NCBI RefSeq assembly: GCF_021458635.1
Contig: NZ_JAIRDQ010000001.1
Coordinates: 1,116,001-1,180,000 of the forward strand
Source of the DNA: Bradyrhizobium monzae
GTDB lineage: Bacteria; Pseudomonadota; Alphaproteobacteria; Rhizobiales; Xanthobacteraceae
Length of the DNA: 64,000 nt
Direction: 5' to 3'
Shown: one piece after another, positions 44,347 through 54,094 of the stretch
Position numbering within the stretch: position 1 is the stretch's first letter
How the letters are laid out: every line of letters begins with the position of its first letter
Translations under genes and position numbers: made by a program
The notes under the pieces: model-generated
What the model was told of the DNA's origin: nothing
Databases searched by the model: none
Seen by the model: only the letters and a program-made list of their open reading frames with translations

Positions 44347-45249
44347 ATGTCCCTCGTCGCCACGCTGATCTGCAATCCCGCCAATCCCGCCCTCGACTCG
44401 ACCATCGTCGACGGCGCCCGCGCCGTGCTGCCGCAAGCGGCACCCGCGCACTGGCTGTTCGACGGGGTTGCGGTCGACATCCCCTTCGGCGCCGACAGTA
44501 ACCTCGAAGGCGACCGTCACGCCATCGAAGAGCGATTGCGCGAGCTTCGCGGCGATCTGCCCATCGACATCGTCGTGCAGCCTGCCGGCGTCCGGCGCAA
44601 GAAGCTTTTTCTCGCCGACATGGATTCCACCATGATCGGCCAGGAATGCATCGACGAACTCGCCGATCTCGTCGGGATGAAGGCGCACGTGGCGGCCATC
44701 ACCGAACGCGCAATGCGCGGCGAGATCGAGTTCGAGCCGGCACTGCGCGAGCGCGTCGCGCTACTGAAGGATCTCCCGGCCAGCGTCGTCGACGAGGTGC
44801 TGGCCAAGCGCATCACGCTGACCCCGGGTGGCCGCGAATTGGTCGCGACCATGCGCGCCCACGGCGCCTATACCTGCCTCGTCTCCGGCGGCTTCACCCT
44901 GTTCACCAGCGCGGTCGCCGCCAAGATCGGCTTCCAGGAGAACCGCGCCAACGAGCTCGTCGTGCGCGACGGCAAGTTCACCGGTGAAGTGAAGGAGCCG
45001 ATCCTGGGTCGCGCCGCCAAGCTCGCGACGCTGGTGGATTTGATGGAGTCGTTCGATCTCGACGACATCGACTCGGTCGTCGTCGGCGACGGCGCCAATG
45101 ATCTGGCGATGATCCAGGCGGCAGGGCTGGGTGTGGCGTATCACGCCAAGCCTGCCGTCGCGGCCGCCGCGGCTGCGCGGATCGACCACGGCGATCTCAC
45201 CGCGCTGCTCTATGCGCAGGGCTATAAGCGCGCCGAGTTCGTGGAATAG
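44347..45249 (+). CDS. serB: Phosphoserine phosphatase
   Basis: 300 residues. The HAD motif is DMDSTMI with Asp91 and Asp93, followed by [15 protein letters not shown] and [11 protein letters not shown]. The N-terminal ~85 residues are an ACT-like domain typical of SerB. It makes serine from phosphoserine in the last step of synthesis. It is divergent from miaA. Confidence 0.95.
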   Translation: MSLVATLICNPANPALDSTIVDGARAVLPQAAPAHWLFDGVAVDIPFGADSNLEGDRHAIEERLRELRGDLPIDIVVQPAGVRRKKLFLADMDSTMIGQECIDELADLVGMKAHVAAITERAMRGEIEFEPALRERVALLKDLPASVVDEVLAKRITLTPGGRELVATMRAHGAYTCLVSGGFTLFTSAVAAKIGFQENRANELVVRDGKFTGEVKEPILGRAAKLATLVDLMESFDLDDIDSVVVGDGANDLAMIQAAGLGVAYHAKPAVAAAAAARIDHGDLTALLYAQGYKRAEFVE

Positions 45250-45286
45250 TTCCTTCGGTCGCTGCGACATCGCGCGCAGCCGTACG

Positions 45287-45317
45287 GTGGGCAAAGGCGC
45301 ACTTTCGCCTTGCCCAC
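45287..45317. repeat. GTGGGCAAAGGCG hairpin repeat, likely bidirectional terminator
   Basis: GTGGGCAAAGGCG (45287-45299) faces CGCCTTGCCCAC (45306-45317) with one bulged base and a short loop. It lies between the convergent ends of serB and the degP-type gene. The GGTGGGCAAAGGCGC / GCCCACC form is a common small repeat in Bradyrhizobium. It has no clear T tract. Confidence 0.65.
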
Positions 45318-45336
45318 CCACGACATTGTGCCGCGA

Positions 45337-46851
45337 CTACTGCACGCTCAGCGCCACGAACCGCAGTTCGCCATCGCCGTTCGAGACCAGCAGCAGTGCG
45401 GACTTCTTGCCGTCCTTCTTGAGCTGGTCGATCCGCTTCTGGATGTCGGCGCCGCTCGCGACCGCTTCCTGCGCGACTTCGACGATGACGTCGCCGGCAG
45501 AGAGCCGCTTCTCGGCAGCATCCGAATTGGCATCGACATTGGTGACGACCACGCCCTTGACGCTGTCCTTGATCTTGTAGCGCGTGCGCAGATCCTTGTT
45601 CAGCACGGCGAGATCGAGGCCGAGCGCCTTCTGCGTCACCAGCTTCTCGGGCGGCGGCTCGTCGGTCTTCACCGCGGCCTGCACCTTGTCCGGGTCCTGC
45701 AGGCGGCCGAGCGTAACCTTCTTGGTCTGCTCCTCGCCCTTGCGGATGATGATGACGTCGACTTCCTTGCCGACTGTGGTGTCGGCGACGACACGGGACA
45801 GATCCTTCGGATCCTTGACGTCCTTGCCGTCGAACTTGACGACGACATCACCGGGTTCGATGCCGGCCGGCTTGGCCGGGCCCTTATCGTCGACGCCGGC
45901 CACCAGCGCGCCGCGCGCCGGCTTGATGTTGAGGCTCTCGGCGATCTCGTCGGTGACGCTCTGGATTCGTACGCCAAGCCAGCCGCGACGCAATTCGCCG
46001 AACTGACGGAGCTGATCGACGACGCCGGCGACCGTCTTCGACGGCACCGCGAAGCCGATGCCGATCGAGCCGCCGGAGGGCGATATGATCAGGGTGTTGA
46101 CGCCGACGACGTCGCCATCGAGGTTGAACAGCGGGCCTCCGGAATTGCCGCGATTGATGGCGGCGTCGGTCTGGATGTAGCTGTCATAGGGCCCCGAGGA
46201 GATGTCGCGGTTCTTGGCCGAGACGATGCCCGCGGTCACTGTGCCGCCGAGGCTGAAGGGGTTGCCGATCGCGACCACCCAGTCGCCCAGGCGCAGCTTG
46301 TCGGAGTCGCCGAACTTCACCGAAACAAGCGGCTTCGGCGGCTTGAACTTCAAGACGGCAAGATCGGTCTTCTTGTCGACACCGACGAGCTCGGCCTTGA
46401 TCTTGGTTCCGTCGTTGAGAATGACGTTGATCTCGTCGGCATCGGCGATGACGTGGTTGTTGGTCACGACGACGCCGGATGTGTCGATGATGAAGCCGCT
46501 TCCGAGCGAGTTGGCCTTGCGCGGCGGGCCGTTGCCGTTATCGCCGCCCTTGCTGCCGCCGCCGGGGCCTTTGCGGTTCTTGAAGAAGTCGTCGAAGAAT
46601 TCCTCGAACGGCGAGCCGGGCGGCAGTTGCGGCATGGTGTTGCTGCCACCGCCCCCCTTGGCCTCGACCGTCTGCGAGGTCGAGATGTTGACGACGGCGT
46701 CGATGACTTTCTCAGCGACGTCGGCGATGCCTTCCGGTCCGCGTGCCTGCACCGGCGAGCCGAACACACTGAAAGCGCCGATGGCGAGCGCGGCCAGCCC
46801 ACATCGCGCATGTTGGCGCAAGCGGGTCGGAACAATGGTGGCAGCGGTCAT
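45337..46851 (-). CDS. degP: DegP/HtrA-family periplasmic serine protease
   Basis: 504 residues. A signal peptide (cleavage near VQARG), then a trypsin-like domain with His in VVTNNHVIAD, Asp in KKTDLAVLK and Ser in NRGNSGGPLFN, and two PDZ domains (about residues 285-375 and 410-495). A glycine-rich linker with GGSKGGDNGNGPPRK follows the LA-type loop. It is a protease and chaperone for misfolded envelope proteins. The start ATG 46851 has GGAG at 7 nt; the frame could extend to a TTG at 46884. Confidence 0.94.
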   Translation of the reverse strand: MTAATIVPTRLRQHARCGLAALAIGAFSVFGSPVQARGPEGIADVAEKVIDAVVNISTSQTVEAKGGGGSNTMPQLPPGSPFEEFFDDFFKNRKGPGGGSKGGDNGNGPPRKANSLGSGFIIDTSGVVVTNNHVIADADEINVILNDGTKIKAELVGVDKKTDLAVLKFKPPKPLVSVKFGDSDKLRLGDWVVAIGNPFSLGGTVTAGIVSAKNRDISSGPYDSYIQTDAAINRGNSGGPLFNLDGDVVGVNTLIISPSGGSIGIGFAVPSKTVAGVVDQLRQFGELRRGWLGVRIQSVTDEIAESLNIKPARGALVAGVDDKGPAKPAGIEPGDVVVKFDGKDVKDPKDLSRVVADTTVGKEVDVIIIRKGEEQTKKVTLGRLQDPDKVQAAVKTDEPPPEKLVTQKALGLDLAVLNKDLRTRYKIKDSVKGVVVTNVDANSDAAEKRLSAGDVIVEVAQEAVASGADIQKRIDQLKKDGKKSALLLVSNGDGELRFVALSVQ

Positions 46852-46995
46852 TGTGGTCTCCAGAGAATAAGGATTCGGCCTCAAGACTGCGCTCGAACAG
46901 GGGCACGGCGCAAGCGCGGAGCTTAATGGGCCTCAAGACCCACATAATACGGCGAAAACCCGCCCCTCGCCTTCACTTTGGCGTTGGCCGCGCGG

Positions 46996-47202
46996 CTAGA
47001 TCGGACGTCGCATCACCCAGATCAGGATCAGGCCGGCTACGGCCGAGCCGATCCCGACCGCCCGCAGGATATTGTCCGGTGTAGCAATAGCGCTCTTCAT
47101 GGCCTTGCGCATCCAGTTCGGGCTGGCCGCGAACATCAAGCCTTCGAGCACAAACAGGATGCCTAAGCCGATGAGGAAGTCGGCGAACGCAATGGACCTC
47201 AT
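46996..47202 (-). CDS. DUF2065 membrane protein (68 aa)
   Basis: Two membrane segments: IAFADFLIGLGILFVLEGLMFAA and NILRAVGIGSAVAGLILIWVMRR. This is a DUF2065 protein, which is usually encoded beside hflC, as here. Its function is unknown; the neighbourhood suggests a link to membrane quality control. The start at 47202 is preceded by GGGAGG. Confidence 0.85.
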   Translation of the reverse strand: MRSIAFADFLIGLGILFVLEGLMFAASPNWMRKAMKSAIATPDNILRAVGIGSAVAGLILIWVMRRPI

Positions 47203-47241
47203 CGGATTGGAACCTCCCGTGGTGCTGTTCTTGTCTGGACG

Positions 47242-47266
47242 AAGGGCGGCCAAACCTGCCGCCCTT
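47242..47266. terminator. Hairpin between hflC and the DUF2065 gene
   Basis: AAGGGCGGC-CAAACCT-GCCGCCCTT, a perfect 9-bp stem, 8 bp after the hflC stop. No good U tract follows on the minus strand, so it may be a transcript-stabilising or partial terminator structure. Confidence 0.4.
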
Positions 47267-47273
47267 GTCTAGC

Positions 47274-48170
47274 TTACGGTTTCGCCGGCGTCCCGGTCGT
47301 CGGCTTGCCGGACGGGTTACCAAAATACCGGAAGAAATCCGAGTCCGGCCGCAGCAGGAAGCGGGTGTCGTCCTTCTTCAGCCCGTTCTCATAGGCCGTC
47401 ATCGACCGGTAGAATGCGAAGAAGTCGGGATCCTTGCCGTAGGCCTCGGCGAACAGGCGGTTGCGCTCGGCGTCACCGACACCGCGCGTCTGCTCGGCCT
47501 GAGAGTTGGCTTCGGCGATGATCACGGTTGCCTCGCGATCGGCCTTGGAGCGGATCTCCTGGGCCTTCTGGCCGCCCTGCGCGCGGAACTCCGCTGCCTC
47601 GCGCTGACGCTCGGTCTGCATGCGCTGGTAGACCGCCTGGCTGTTCTGCTCCGGCAGATCGGCGCGACGGATCCGGACGTCGACGACTTCGATGCCGTAA
47701 CCATCAGCCTCCCTGTCGAGCTGCTCGCGGATGCGACCCATCAGCTTCTCGCGCTCATCACGCACCACGGTGATGAAGTTGACCTCACCGAGCACGCGGC
47801 GCAGCGCCGCGTTCAACAGCGAGGTGAGCTGGAGGTTCGCCGCCTGGATCGAGCCGACGCTCTGGTAGAAGCGCAGCGCGTCCTTGATGCGGTAGCGCGC
47901 AAACGCGTCGACCACGAGCCGCTTCTGGTCGGAGGCAATGACCTCCTGCGAAGGGTTCTCGAGGTCGAGAATCCGCTTGTCGATGTTGATCACGGAATTC
48001 CAGGGCGCCTTGAAGTGCAGCCCGGGGTCGGTGACGACGTCCACGGGCTTGCCGAATTGCAGCACGATGGTCTGCTCGGTCTGCTGCACCGTGAACAGCG
48101 ACATGTAGGCGACAATCGCGACCAGAAGCGCTGCGAGCAGCGCGACGATGCCAGTAACCGGAGACCTCAT
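47274..48170 (-). CDS. hflC: HflC, modulator of FtsH protease
   Basis: 298 residues. One N-terminal membrane anchor then a SPFH/band 7 domain (YMSLFTVQQTEQTIVLQFGKPVDV, DKRILDLENPSQEVIASDQKRLVVD, RIREQLDREADGYGIEVVDVRIRRADLPEQN). With HflK it forms the large periplasmic-side cage around FtsH. The start overlaps the hflK stop by 4 bp. Confidence 0.95.
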   Translation of the reverse strand: MRSPVTGIVALLAALLVAIVAYMSLFTVQQTEQTIVLQFGKPVDVVTDPGLHFKAPWNSVINIDKRILDLENPSQEVIASDQKRLVVDAFARYRIKDALRFYQSVGSIQAANLQLTSLLNAALRRVLGEVNFITVVRDEREKLMGRIREQLDREADGYGIEVVDVRIRRADLPEQNSQAVYQRMQTERQREAAEFRAQGGQKAQEIRSKADREATVIIAEANSQAEQTRGVGDAERNRLFAEAYGKDPDFFAFYRSMTAYENGLKKDDTRFLLRPDSDFFRYFGNPSGKPTTGTPAKP

Positions 48171-49303
48171 CGCGTGCCTCCGCTCGACTGCAGGCCCGTT
48201 GTCGTGGGCTTCTTGGCCGACAATTCATTGAGCGGCAGATAGGGCACGATGCCCTGGCCCGAGGAACCACCGTCATAAATCAGCTTGTCCGAGCCGCCGA
48301 GCACGCGCTCCATCGTCTCCAGATAGATCCGTTCACGCGTCACGTCGGGTGCCTTCTTATATTCCTCGTACACTTTCAGGAAGCGTGAACTCTGACCCTT
48401 TGCCTCGGCAACCGCCTGCTCCTTGTAGCCCTCGGCGGCCTGCAGGATCCGCGCCGCGTTTCCACGCGCTTCCGGCACGACCTTGTTGGCGTAGGTCTGC
48501 GCTTCGTTTTGCAGCTGCTCGAGATTGGCGCGCGCCGCCTGCACGTCGCGGAAGGCGTCGATCACCTGTGCCGGCGGATCGACCTTCTGCATCTGCACCT
48601 GGGTGATCTGGATGCCGGCGCCGTAGCTATCGAGCGTCTTCTGCATCAGGTCCTGCACCGTGGCTTCGGTTTGCGTCCGCGCGCCGGTCAGGATCGGCTG
48701 GATGTTGGAGCGGCCGATCACCTCGCGCATCGCGCTTTCGGCGACCGCCTTCACGGTGCCCTCGGGATTCTGGATGTTGAACAGGAAGTTGCCGACGCCG
48801 TTGGGCTTGATGCGCCACAGCACGGTGAAGTCGACGTCGACGATGTTCTCGTCGCCGGTCAGCATCAGGCTCTCTTCGGGCACGTCACGGATCGAGCGGC
48901 CGCGGCGGGCCGGGTCGTCGATCAGTGTCATGCCGATGGAAATGGTGGACACGCGCAGCGCCTTTGGCAGCAGCACGGTCTCGATCGGATAGGGCAAATG
49001 ATAGTTCAGGCCCGGATCCACGGTGCGCACATGCTTGCCGAAGCGCAGCACGACGCCCTGCTCTTCGGACTGCACGCGGAAGAAGCCCGACAGCAGCCAG
49101 AGCGCGACGACGATGAGCAGGATCAGCGTGATGCCGATGCCGGAGAAATAGCCGCCAGGCATGATCTGCTGCAGCCGGTCCTGGCCGCGCCGCAGAAGGT
49201 CTTCCAGATCCGGCGGTCTCGGCCCGACCGGTTGCGGGCCTGAGCCCCACGGTCCCTTCGGACCAGAGCCCCACGGGCCACCGCCCTGATTCTTCCACGG
49301 CAT
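48167..49303 (-). CDS. hflK: HflK, modulator of FtsH protease
   Basis: 378 residues. A glycine/proline-rich cytoplasmic N-terminus (GGGPWGSGPKGPWGSGPQPVGP), one membrane segment near 60-80, then the SPFH domain (LRFGKHVRTVDPGLNYHLPYPIETV, VDFTVLWRIKPNGVGNFLFN). It is first in the hflK-hflC-DUF2065-degP order, a common arrangement of envelope and membrane proteolysis genes. Confidence 0.95.
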   Translation of the reverse strand: MPWKNQGGGPWGSGPKGPWGSGPQPVGPRPPDLEDLLRRGQDRLQQIMPGGYFSGIGITLILLIVVALWLLSGFFRVQSEEQGVVLRFGKHVRTVDPGLNYHLPYPIETVLLPKALRVSTISIGMTLIDDPARRGRSIRDVPEESLMLTGDENIVDVDFTVLWRIKPNGVGNFLFNIQNPEGTVKAVAESAMREVIGRSNIQPILTGARTQTEATVQDLMQKTLDSYGAGIQITQVQMQKVDPPAQVIDAFRDVQAARANLEQLQNEAQTYANKVVPEARGNAARILQAAEGYKEQAVAEAKGQSSRFLKVYEEYKKAPDVTRERIYLETMERVLGGSDKLIYDGGSSGQGIVPYLPLNELSAKKPTTTGLQSSGGTR

Positions 49304-49463
49304 TCGACGTTCTCCTCGGCAGACCGGGACTAGAGCTTAAGCCGGCCCGCATTGTCCGGCCCGGCTTTATAGGGGACCGAAAGGACCCTTACAACGCAAG
49401 CCTCGCCATCCTCCGAGCTAAGCTCGGGGGCAGAAAAGTCAATGTTAACATTGGCGAATGCGG

Positions 49464-49979
49464 TTAATGGGACCGCCGCCGACGATATGTCACATAGGAG
49501 TAGTCGGCGCTGTCGTCGGGGCCGGCGGGATGGCGGACGCGCGCCGTCTCCTCCCACTGCGCCTTGTCGATGTCGAAATGCGTGTCGCCGTCCGGCCGGG
49601 CGTGCACTTCGGTGATTTCCAGGCGGTCGGCGCGATCGAACCATTGCCGGTAGATTTCAGCGCCACCGATGACCGCGATTTCAGCGGCCGAACGCCGCAG
49701 GGCATCACCGCGCGCAACCGCGGCCGCATCCGCGGCCGATGTCGTGACGACAGCGCCAGCGGCGCGATAGGCCGCATCGCGCGTGATCACGATGTTGGTG
49801 CGGTTCGGAAGCGGTCGACGCCCGGGTAAGGATTCAAAGGTCTTGCGACCCATGATCACGGGCTTGCCGATGGTGAGCGCCTTGAAGCGCGCCATGTCCG
49901 ATTTCAATCGCCACGGGATCGCGTTGCCGGCGCCGATAACGCCGTTCTCCGCAACCGCAACGACGAAGACGATCTCCAT
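49464..49979 (-). CDS. folA: Dihydrofolate reductase
   Basis: 171 residues. VVAVAENGVIGAGNAIPWRLKSDM (substrate site), PVIMGRKTFESLPGRRPLPNRTNIVITRD (NADPH) and IGGAEIYRQ. It reduces dihydrofolate made by thymidylate synthase, encoded two genes upstream. The ATG shares a base with the stop of the GNAT gene (TGATG), so the three genes are coupled. Confidence 0.95.
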   Translation of the reverse strand: MEIVFVVAVAENGVIGAGNAIPWRLKSDMARFKALTIGKPVIMGRKTFESLPGRRPLPNRTNIVITRDAAYRAAGAVVTTSAADAAAVARGDALRRSAAEIAVIGGAEIYRQWFDRADRLEITEVHARPDGDTHFDIDKAQWEETARVRHPAGPDDSADYSYVTYRRRRSH

Positions 49980-50464
49980 CAGGTCACGCTCCCTGCAAGC
50001 CGCGTCAGCGCAGGACCGGAGACGCGGCACAGCGTCCAGTCGTCCAGCATGACAGCGCCAAGCGATTTGTAGAACGCGATCGACGGCGCATTCCAGTCGA
50101 GCACCGACCATTGCAGGCGCGACCAGCCGTTGTCGACGCATTCCTTGGCCAGATAGACCAGCAGCGCCTTGCCGAAGCCTTTGCCCCGATGTGACGGCCG
50201 CACATAGAGATCTTCGAGATAGATGCCGTGGCGGCCGCTGAAGGTCGAGAAATTCAGGAACCACACCGCAAAGCCGACGGGCTCGCCGTTCCACTCGGCG
50301 ACCGCACAAAACAGCCGCGGATCGCTGCCGAACAGCGCGTCCGCGATGTCAGCCTCGGTCGCCTCGACCTCATGCGACAGCTTTTCGTACGCGGCAAGCT
50401 CGCCGACGAAATCGAGGACGAGCCTGGCTTCGTCAGGACGTGCGCGGCGAATGCTGAGCGACAT
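49979..50464 (-). CDS. GNAT-family N-acetyltransferase
   Basis: 161 residues. It has the acetyl-CoA loop region LEDLYVRPSHRGKGFGKALLVYLAKEC and the terminal NAPSIAFYKSLGAVMLDDW. It resembles the spermidine/diamine type acetyltransferases in length, but the substrate is unknown. It sits between thyA (5 bp gap) and folA (1 bp overlap). Confidence 0.9.
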   Translation of the reverse strand: MSLSIRRARPDEARLVLDFVGELAAYEKLSHEVEATEADIADALFGSDPRLFCAVAEWNGEPVGFAVWFLNFSTFSGRHGIYLEDLYVRPSHRGKGFGKALLVYLAKECVDNGWSRLQWSVLDWNAPSIAFYKSLGAVMLDDWTLCRVSGPALTRLAGSVT

Positions 50465-50469
50465 CGGCG

Positions 50470-51264
50470 CTAGACCGCAACTGCCGCCTTGATGTGCGGA
50501 TGCGGATCGTAGCCGACGAGCTCGAAATCCTCGTAGCGGAAGGAGAAGATGCCCTTCACGTCAGGATTGATCCGCATCACCGGCAGCGCACGCGGCGCGC
50601 GGGTAAGTTGCAGCCGGGCCTGCTCCAGATGGTTGGAATAAAGATGGGTGTCGCCGAACGAATGCACGAAGTCGCCGGGCTTCAGGCCCGTGACCTGCGC
50701 CACCATCATGGTGAGCAGCGCATAGGAGGCGATGTTGAAGGGCACGCCGAGAAACACGTCGGCCGAGCGCTGATAAAGCTGGCACGACAGTTTGCCATTC
50801 GCGACGTAGAACTGGAACAGGCAGTGACAGGGCGGCAGCGCCATCTTGTCGACCTCGGCCGGATTCCACGCCGAGACGATCAGGCGGCGCGAGTCCGGAT
50901 TGCGCTTGATCATGTCGACGACGTTGGCGATCTGGTCGATGCTGCGTCCGTCCGGCGCCGGCCAGGAGCGCCATTGATGGCCATAGACCGGACCGAGATC
51001 CCCATTGGCATCCGCCCACTCGTCCCAGATGGTGACGCCGTTGTCGCGCAGATATTTGATGTTGGTGTCGCCCTTCAGGAACCACAGCAGCTCATGCACG
51101 ATCGCCTTCAGCGGCAGCCGCTTGGTGGTCAGCATCGGGAAGCCGGCGGACAAATTGAAGCGCATCTGATGGCCGAACACCGACAGCGTGCCGGTACCGG
51201 TCCGATCCGTCTTCTCGGCGCCGTCTGAAAGAATCCGCTCGAGCAGGTCCTGATACTGGTGCAT
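50470..51264 (-). CDS. thyA: Thymidylate synthase
   Basis: 264 residues. [20 protein letters not shown], active site Cys in [34 protein letters not shown] and [14 protein letters not shown]. It methylates dUMP to dTMP with methylene-tetrahydrofolate. It is first of the thyA-GNAT-folA operon. Confidence 0.97.
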   Translation of the reverse strand: MHQYQDLLERILSDGAEKTDRTGTGTLSVFGHQMRFNLSAGFPMLTTKRLPLKAIVHELLWFLKGDTNIKYLRDNGVTIWDEWADANGDLGPVYGHQWRSWPAPDGRSIDQIANVVDMIKRNPDSRRLIVSAWNPAEVDKMALPPCHCLFQFYVANGKLSCQLYQRSADVFLGVPFNIASYALLTMMVAQVTGLKPGDFVHSFGDTHLYSNHLEQARLQLTRAPRALPVMRINPDVKGIFSFRYEDFELVGYDPHPHIKAAVAV

Positions 51265-51384
51265 GTGCGATAGAGCCTTTGGGGAGGCGGCGAACTTAAC
51301 GGCGCCCCCGGCGCTGCGACAGCGGCGATTCGCTGCCTTCGCCGATTATACCCGGAAAAGTGAGTGCTCCGGGCGCAAACGACA

Positions 51385-51410
51385 AGGGGCGGAACTGGCG
51401 TCCCGCCCCT
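51385..51410 (-). terminator. Hairpin after the tctC-type gene
   Basis: AGGGGCGG / CCGCCCCT, 8-bp stem with 10-nt loop, followed on the minus strand by TTGTCGTTTG. It lies 25 bp after the tctC stop and before thyA. Confidence 0.5.
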
Positions 51411-51434
51411 CTCCTATCGGCTTGATTGTGCTGA

Positions 51435-52415
51435 CTAACTTGCCGGCTTGAGCACCGGGGTCCACTTCGCGATCTCGGATTTGACGAGCGCGGCGAGCGC
51501 CTCCGGCGTCCGTTCCACGGGACCCGGGATAACACTACCGAGTTCGAGCAGGCGCTTCTTCACGGTCTCGTCGTCGAGCGCCTTGGCAGCGGCGGCGTTC
51601 AGGCTCGCCAGAATCGTAGGCGAGGTTCCCTTCGGCGCGAACATGGCATTCCAGGCCTGGGCCTGGAATGTGGGCAGGCCCGCTTCCGCAGTCGTCGGCA
51701 CGTTCGCCAGCGACGGATTGCGTTCCGGCGTTGCGATCGCGTAGGCCTTGATGGTGCCGGCGTTGATTTGCGGCACGGCGTTGACGATCTGGTCGCACAT
51801 GTAGTCGACCTGTCCCGCCACCAGCGCGTTCATCGCGGGACCCGTGCCGTTGAAGGGCACGCCGACCGGCTTGACGTCGAGGATGGAGTGCAGCAGTTCG
51901 CAGGAGACGTGCGAGACCGAGCCGACACCGGCATGCGCGGCATTCACCTTCTCGGCGTTGGCTTTCACGTAGGCGACGAACTCCTTGAGGTCCTTCGGCG
52001 GGAAATCCTTGCGCGCCAGGATCAGGATCGGCGTGCCCGCGAGCAGCGCGATCGGCTCGAAGTCTTTCTCGGGATGATAGGCAAGCTTCGGATAGAGCGG
52101 CACGGAGGCTGCGTGCGTGCCCATATGCCCGGTGATCAGCGTATAGCCGTCATTGGTCGCACGCGCGGCGCGCGTGGTCGCGGTGGTGCCGCCGGCGCCG
52201 ACCACGTTCTCGATGATGATGCTCTGCCCGAGCGTCTGTGCCATGTGCGAGGTGACGATGCGCGCGATGACGTCGGTGGGGCCGCCCGCGGCAAACGGCA
52301 CGATCATGGTGATGCTGCGCGTCGGATAGGTCTGCGCTTCGCCCGGTGCGACAAAGCCGCACAGCGATGCCAGCACGGCCGCACATGCGCCGGTGAGCGC
52401 GCGAATGGAGGTCAT
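51435..52415 (-). CDS. tctC: Tripartite tricarboxylate transporter binding protein (TctC)
   Basis: 326 residues with a signal peptide ending near PGEAQ. The family blocks are YPTRSITMIVPFAAGGPTD, IIIENVVGAGGTTATTRAA, GTGPAMNALVAGQVDYMCDQ, PTTAEAGLPTFQAQAWNAMFAPKGT. The start at 52415 has GGAGA about 9 nt upstream; an earlier ATG at 52433 lies just after a terminator hairpin. It is the last of the transporter genes on the strand, although tctC is more often first. Confidence 0.92.
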   Translation of the reverse strand: MTSIRALTGACAAVLASLCGFVAPGEAQTYPTRSITMIVPFAAGGPTDVIARIVTSHMAQTLGQSIIIENVVGAGGTTATTRAARATNDGYTLITGHMGTHAASVPLYPKLAYHPEKDFEPIALLAGTPILILARKDFPPKDLKEFVAYVKANAEKVNAAHAGVGSVSHVSCELLHSILDVKPVGVPFNGTGPAMNALVAGQVDYMCDQIVNAVPQINAGTIKAYAIATPERNPSLANVPTTAEAGLPTFQAQAWNAMFAPKGTSPTILASLNAAAAKALDDETVKKRLLELGSVIPGPVERTPEALAALVKSEIAKWTPVLKPAS

Positions 52416-52436
52416 CTCGATCTTCTCCGACATGAA

Positions 52437-52466
52437 CAAAAATGCCGGCCACAAGGCCGGCATTTT
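52437..52466. terminator. Strong palindromic terminator in the tctC leader
   Basis: AAAATGCCGGCC-ACAA-GGCCGGCATTTT, a perfect 12-bp stem with A and T tracts, able to end transcription in either direction. On the minus strand it lies 106 bp after the tctA stop and its T tract ends 22 nt before the tctC ATG. Confidence 0.8.
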
Positions 52467-52572
52467 CATTTCACGAAGCTGTCACGCAAGTCGATTGGAC
52501 TTCCGAATGCGGCGCGCCGACGCAGTGCGCTGTGACGACGCAGGCGCGACGCCGACGTTGCGCGCGGCGAGA

Positions 52573-54087
52573 TCAGTTCTCGGATTCGGTGAACACCTCG
52601 TCGCGCTTGGCGCGCAGCATGGGCAGGAACGTGAGAACCAGCAGGAAGGCCGCGATCGCGAGCAGCACGGCCGACAGCGGACGCGTCAGGAACACGCTCC
52701 AATCGCCGCGCGAGATCAGCAGCGCGCGGCGCAGGTTCTCTTCCATCAGCGGTCCGAGCACCATGCCGAGCAGCAGCGGCGCCGGCTCGAAATCGTGCTT
52801 GATCAGCCAGTAGCCGACCAGACCGAACACGCCTGCGAGGATGACGTCGACCGGCGCGTTGTTCACCGAGTAGATGCCGATCGCGCAGAAGATCACGATC
52901 GAGGGGAACATCAGCCGGTACGGCACACGCAGCAGCCGCACCCAGATGCCGACCAGCGGCAGGTTGATGATGATCAGCATCAGATTGCCAATCCACATCG
53001 ACGCGATCATGCCCCAGACCAAATCAGGCTGCTTCTGCATCACCTGCGGCCCCGGAACGATGCCATGAATGGTCATCGCACCCACCATCAGCGCCATCAC
53101 CGCGTTCGGCGGGATACCGAGGGTGAGCAGCGGGATGAAGGAGGTCTGCGCGGCTGCGTTGTTGGCGCTTTCCGGCGCCGCCACGCCCTCGATCGCGCCA
53201 CGGCCGAACCGCCTCGGATCCTTCGCCAGCTTCTTCTCGAGCGTATAGGCCGCAAACGACGCGATCACCGCGCCGCCGCCGGGCAGGATGCCGAGGATCG
53301 AGCCGAGCGCGGTGCCGCGCAGGATCGCAGGCGCGGAGTCGATCAGGTCTTTCCTGGTCGGCATCAGGCCGGTGATCTTCTGCTGCACCAGATCGCGATT
53401 CATCTCGGCGCCGGCGTCGAGATTGCGGATGATCTCGGCGAAGCCGAATACGCCCATCGCCACCGTCGCGAAGCCGAGACCGTCGGCAAGCTCCGGAATG
53501 TTGAAGGCCATGCGCGAAGCGCCGGTTTCGATGTCCGAGCCGACCATCGACAACAGCAGGCCGAACACGATCATCGCGATCGCCTTCAGAACCGAGCCCT
53601 TGGCGAGCACGACGGCGAAGATCAGGCCGAGCACCATCAGCGAGAAATACTCCGCCGGACCGAATGCCAGCGCGAGTTTTGTGAGTGGCGCGCCGAGGAC
53701 CGCGATCAAAATGGTCGCGACGCAGCCGGCGAAGAACGAGCCGATCGCGGCGATCGCCAGCGCCGGGCCGGCGCGGCCCTGCCTGGCCATCTGGTGGCCA
53801 TCGATGGCGGTGACGACCGACGTCGCTTCGCCTGGAATGTTGACCAGAATCGAGGTGGTCGAGCCGCCATACTGGGCGCCATAATAAATGCCGGCGAGCA
53901 TGATCAGCGCGCCGACCGGCGGCAGACCGAAGGTGATCGGCAGCAGCATCGCGACGGTCGCGATGGTGCCGATGCCGGGCAGCACGCCGACCAGCGTGCC
54001 GACCAGCGCGCCGATCAGGCACATCAAGAGGTTGATCGGAGAGAAGGCGACGGCAAAACCGTGAGCGAGGTTGGCAAAAAGCTCCAT
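52573..54087 (-). CDS. tctA: Tripartite tricarboxylate transporter large permease (TctA)
   Basis: 504 residues with about 11 or 12 membrane segments. GTLVGVLPGIGTIATVAMLLPITFGLPPVGALIML, the GGSTTSILVNIPGEA loop and the second repeat GSILGILPGGGAVIASFAAYTLEK are the TctA signature. It is the main transmembrane subunit of a sodium-driven tricarboxylate-type importer. It lies 7 bp after tctB. Confidence 0.95.
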   Translation of the reverse strand: MELFANLAHGFAVAFSPINLLMCLIGALVGTLVGVLPGIGTIATVAMLLPITFGLPPVGALIMLAGIYYGAQYGGSTTSILVNIPGEATSVVTAIDGHQMARQGRAGPALAIAAIGSFFAGCVATILIAVLGAPLTKLALAFGPAEYFSLMVLGLIFAVVLAKGSVLKAIAMIVFGLLLSMVGSDIETGASRMAFNIPELADGLGFATVAMGVFGFAEIIRNLDAGAEMNRDLVQQKITGLMPTRKDLIDSAPAILRGTALGSILGILPGGGAVIASFAAYTLEKKLAKDPRRFGRGAIEGVAAPESANNAAAQTSFIPLLTLGIPPNAVMALMVGAMTIHGIVPGPQVMQKQPDLVWGMIASMWIGNLMLIIINLPLVGIWVRLLRVPYRLMFPSIVIFCAIGIYSVNNAPVDVILAGVFGLVGYWLIKHDFEPAPLLLGMVLGPLMEENLRRALLISRGDWSVFLTRPLSAVLLAIAAFLLVLTFLPMLRAKRDEVFTESEN

Positions 54088-54094
54088 GACAGCC

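Noticed and set aside
45310..46926. 538-codon frame antisense to degP
   Set aside because: Shadow of a gene with a complete catalytic triad and PDZ domains.
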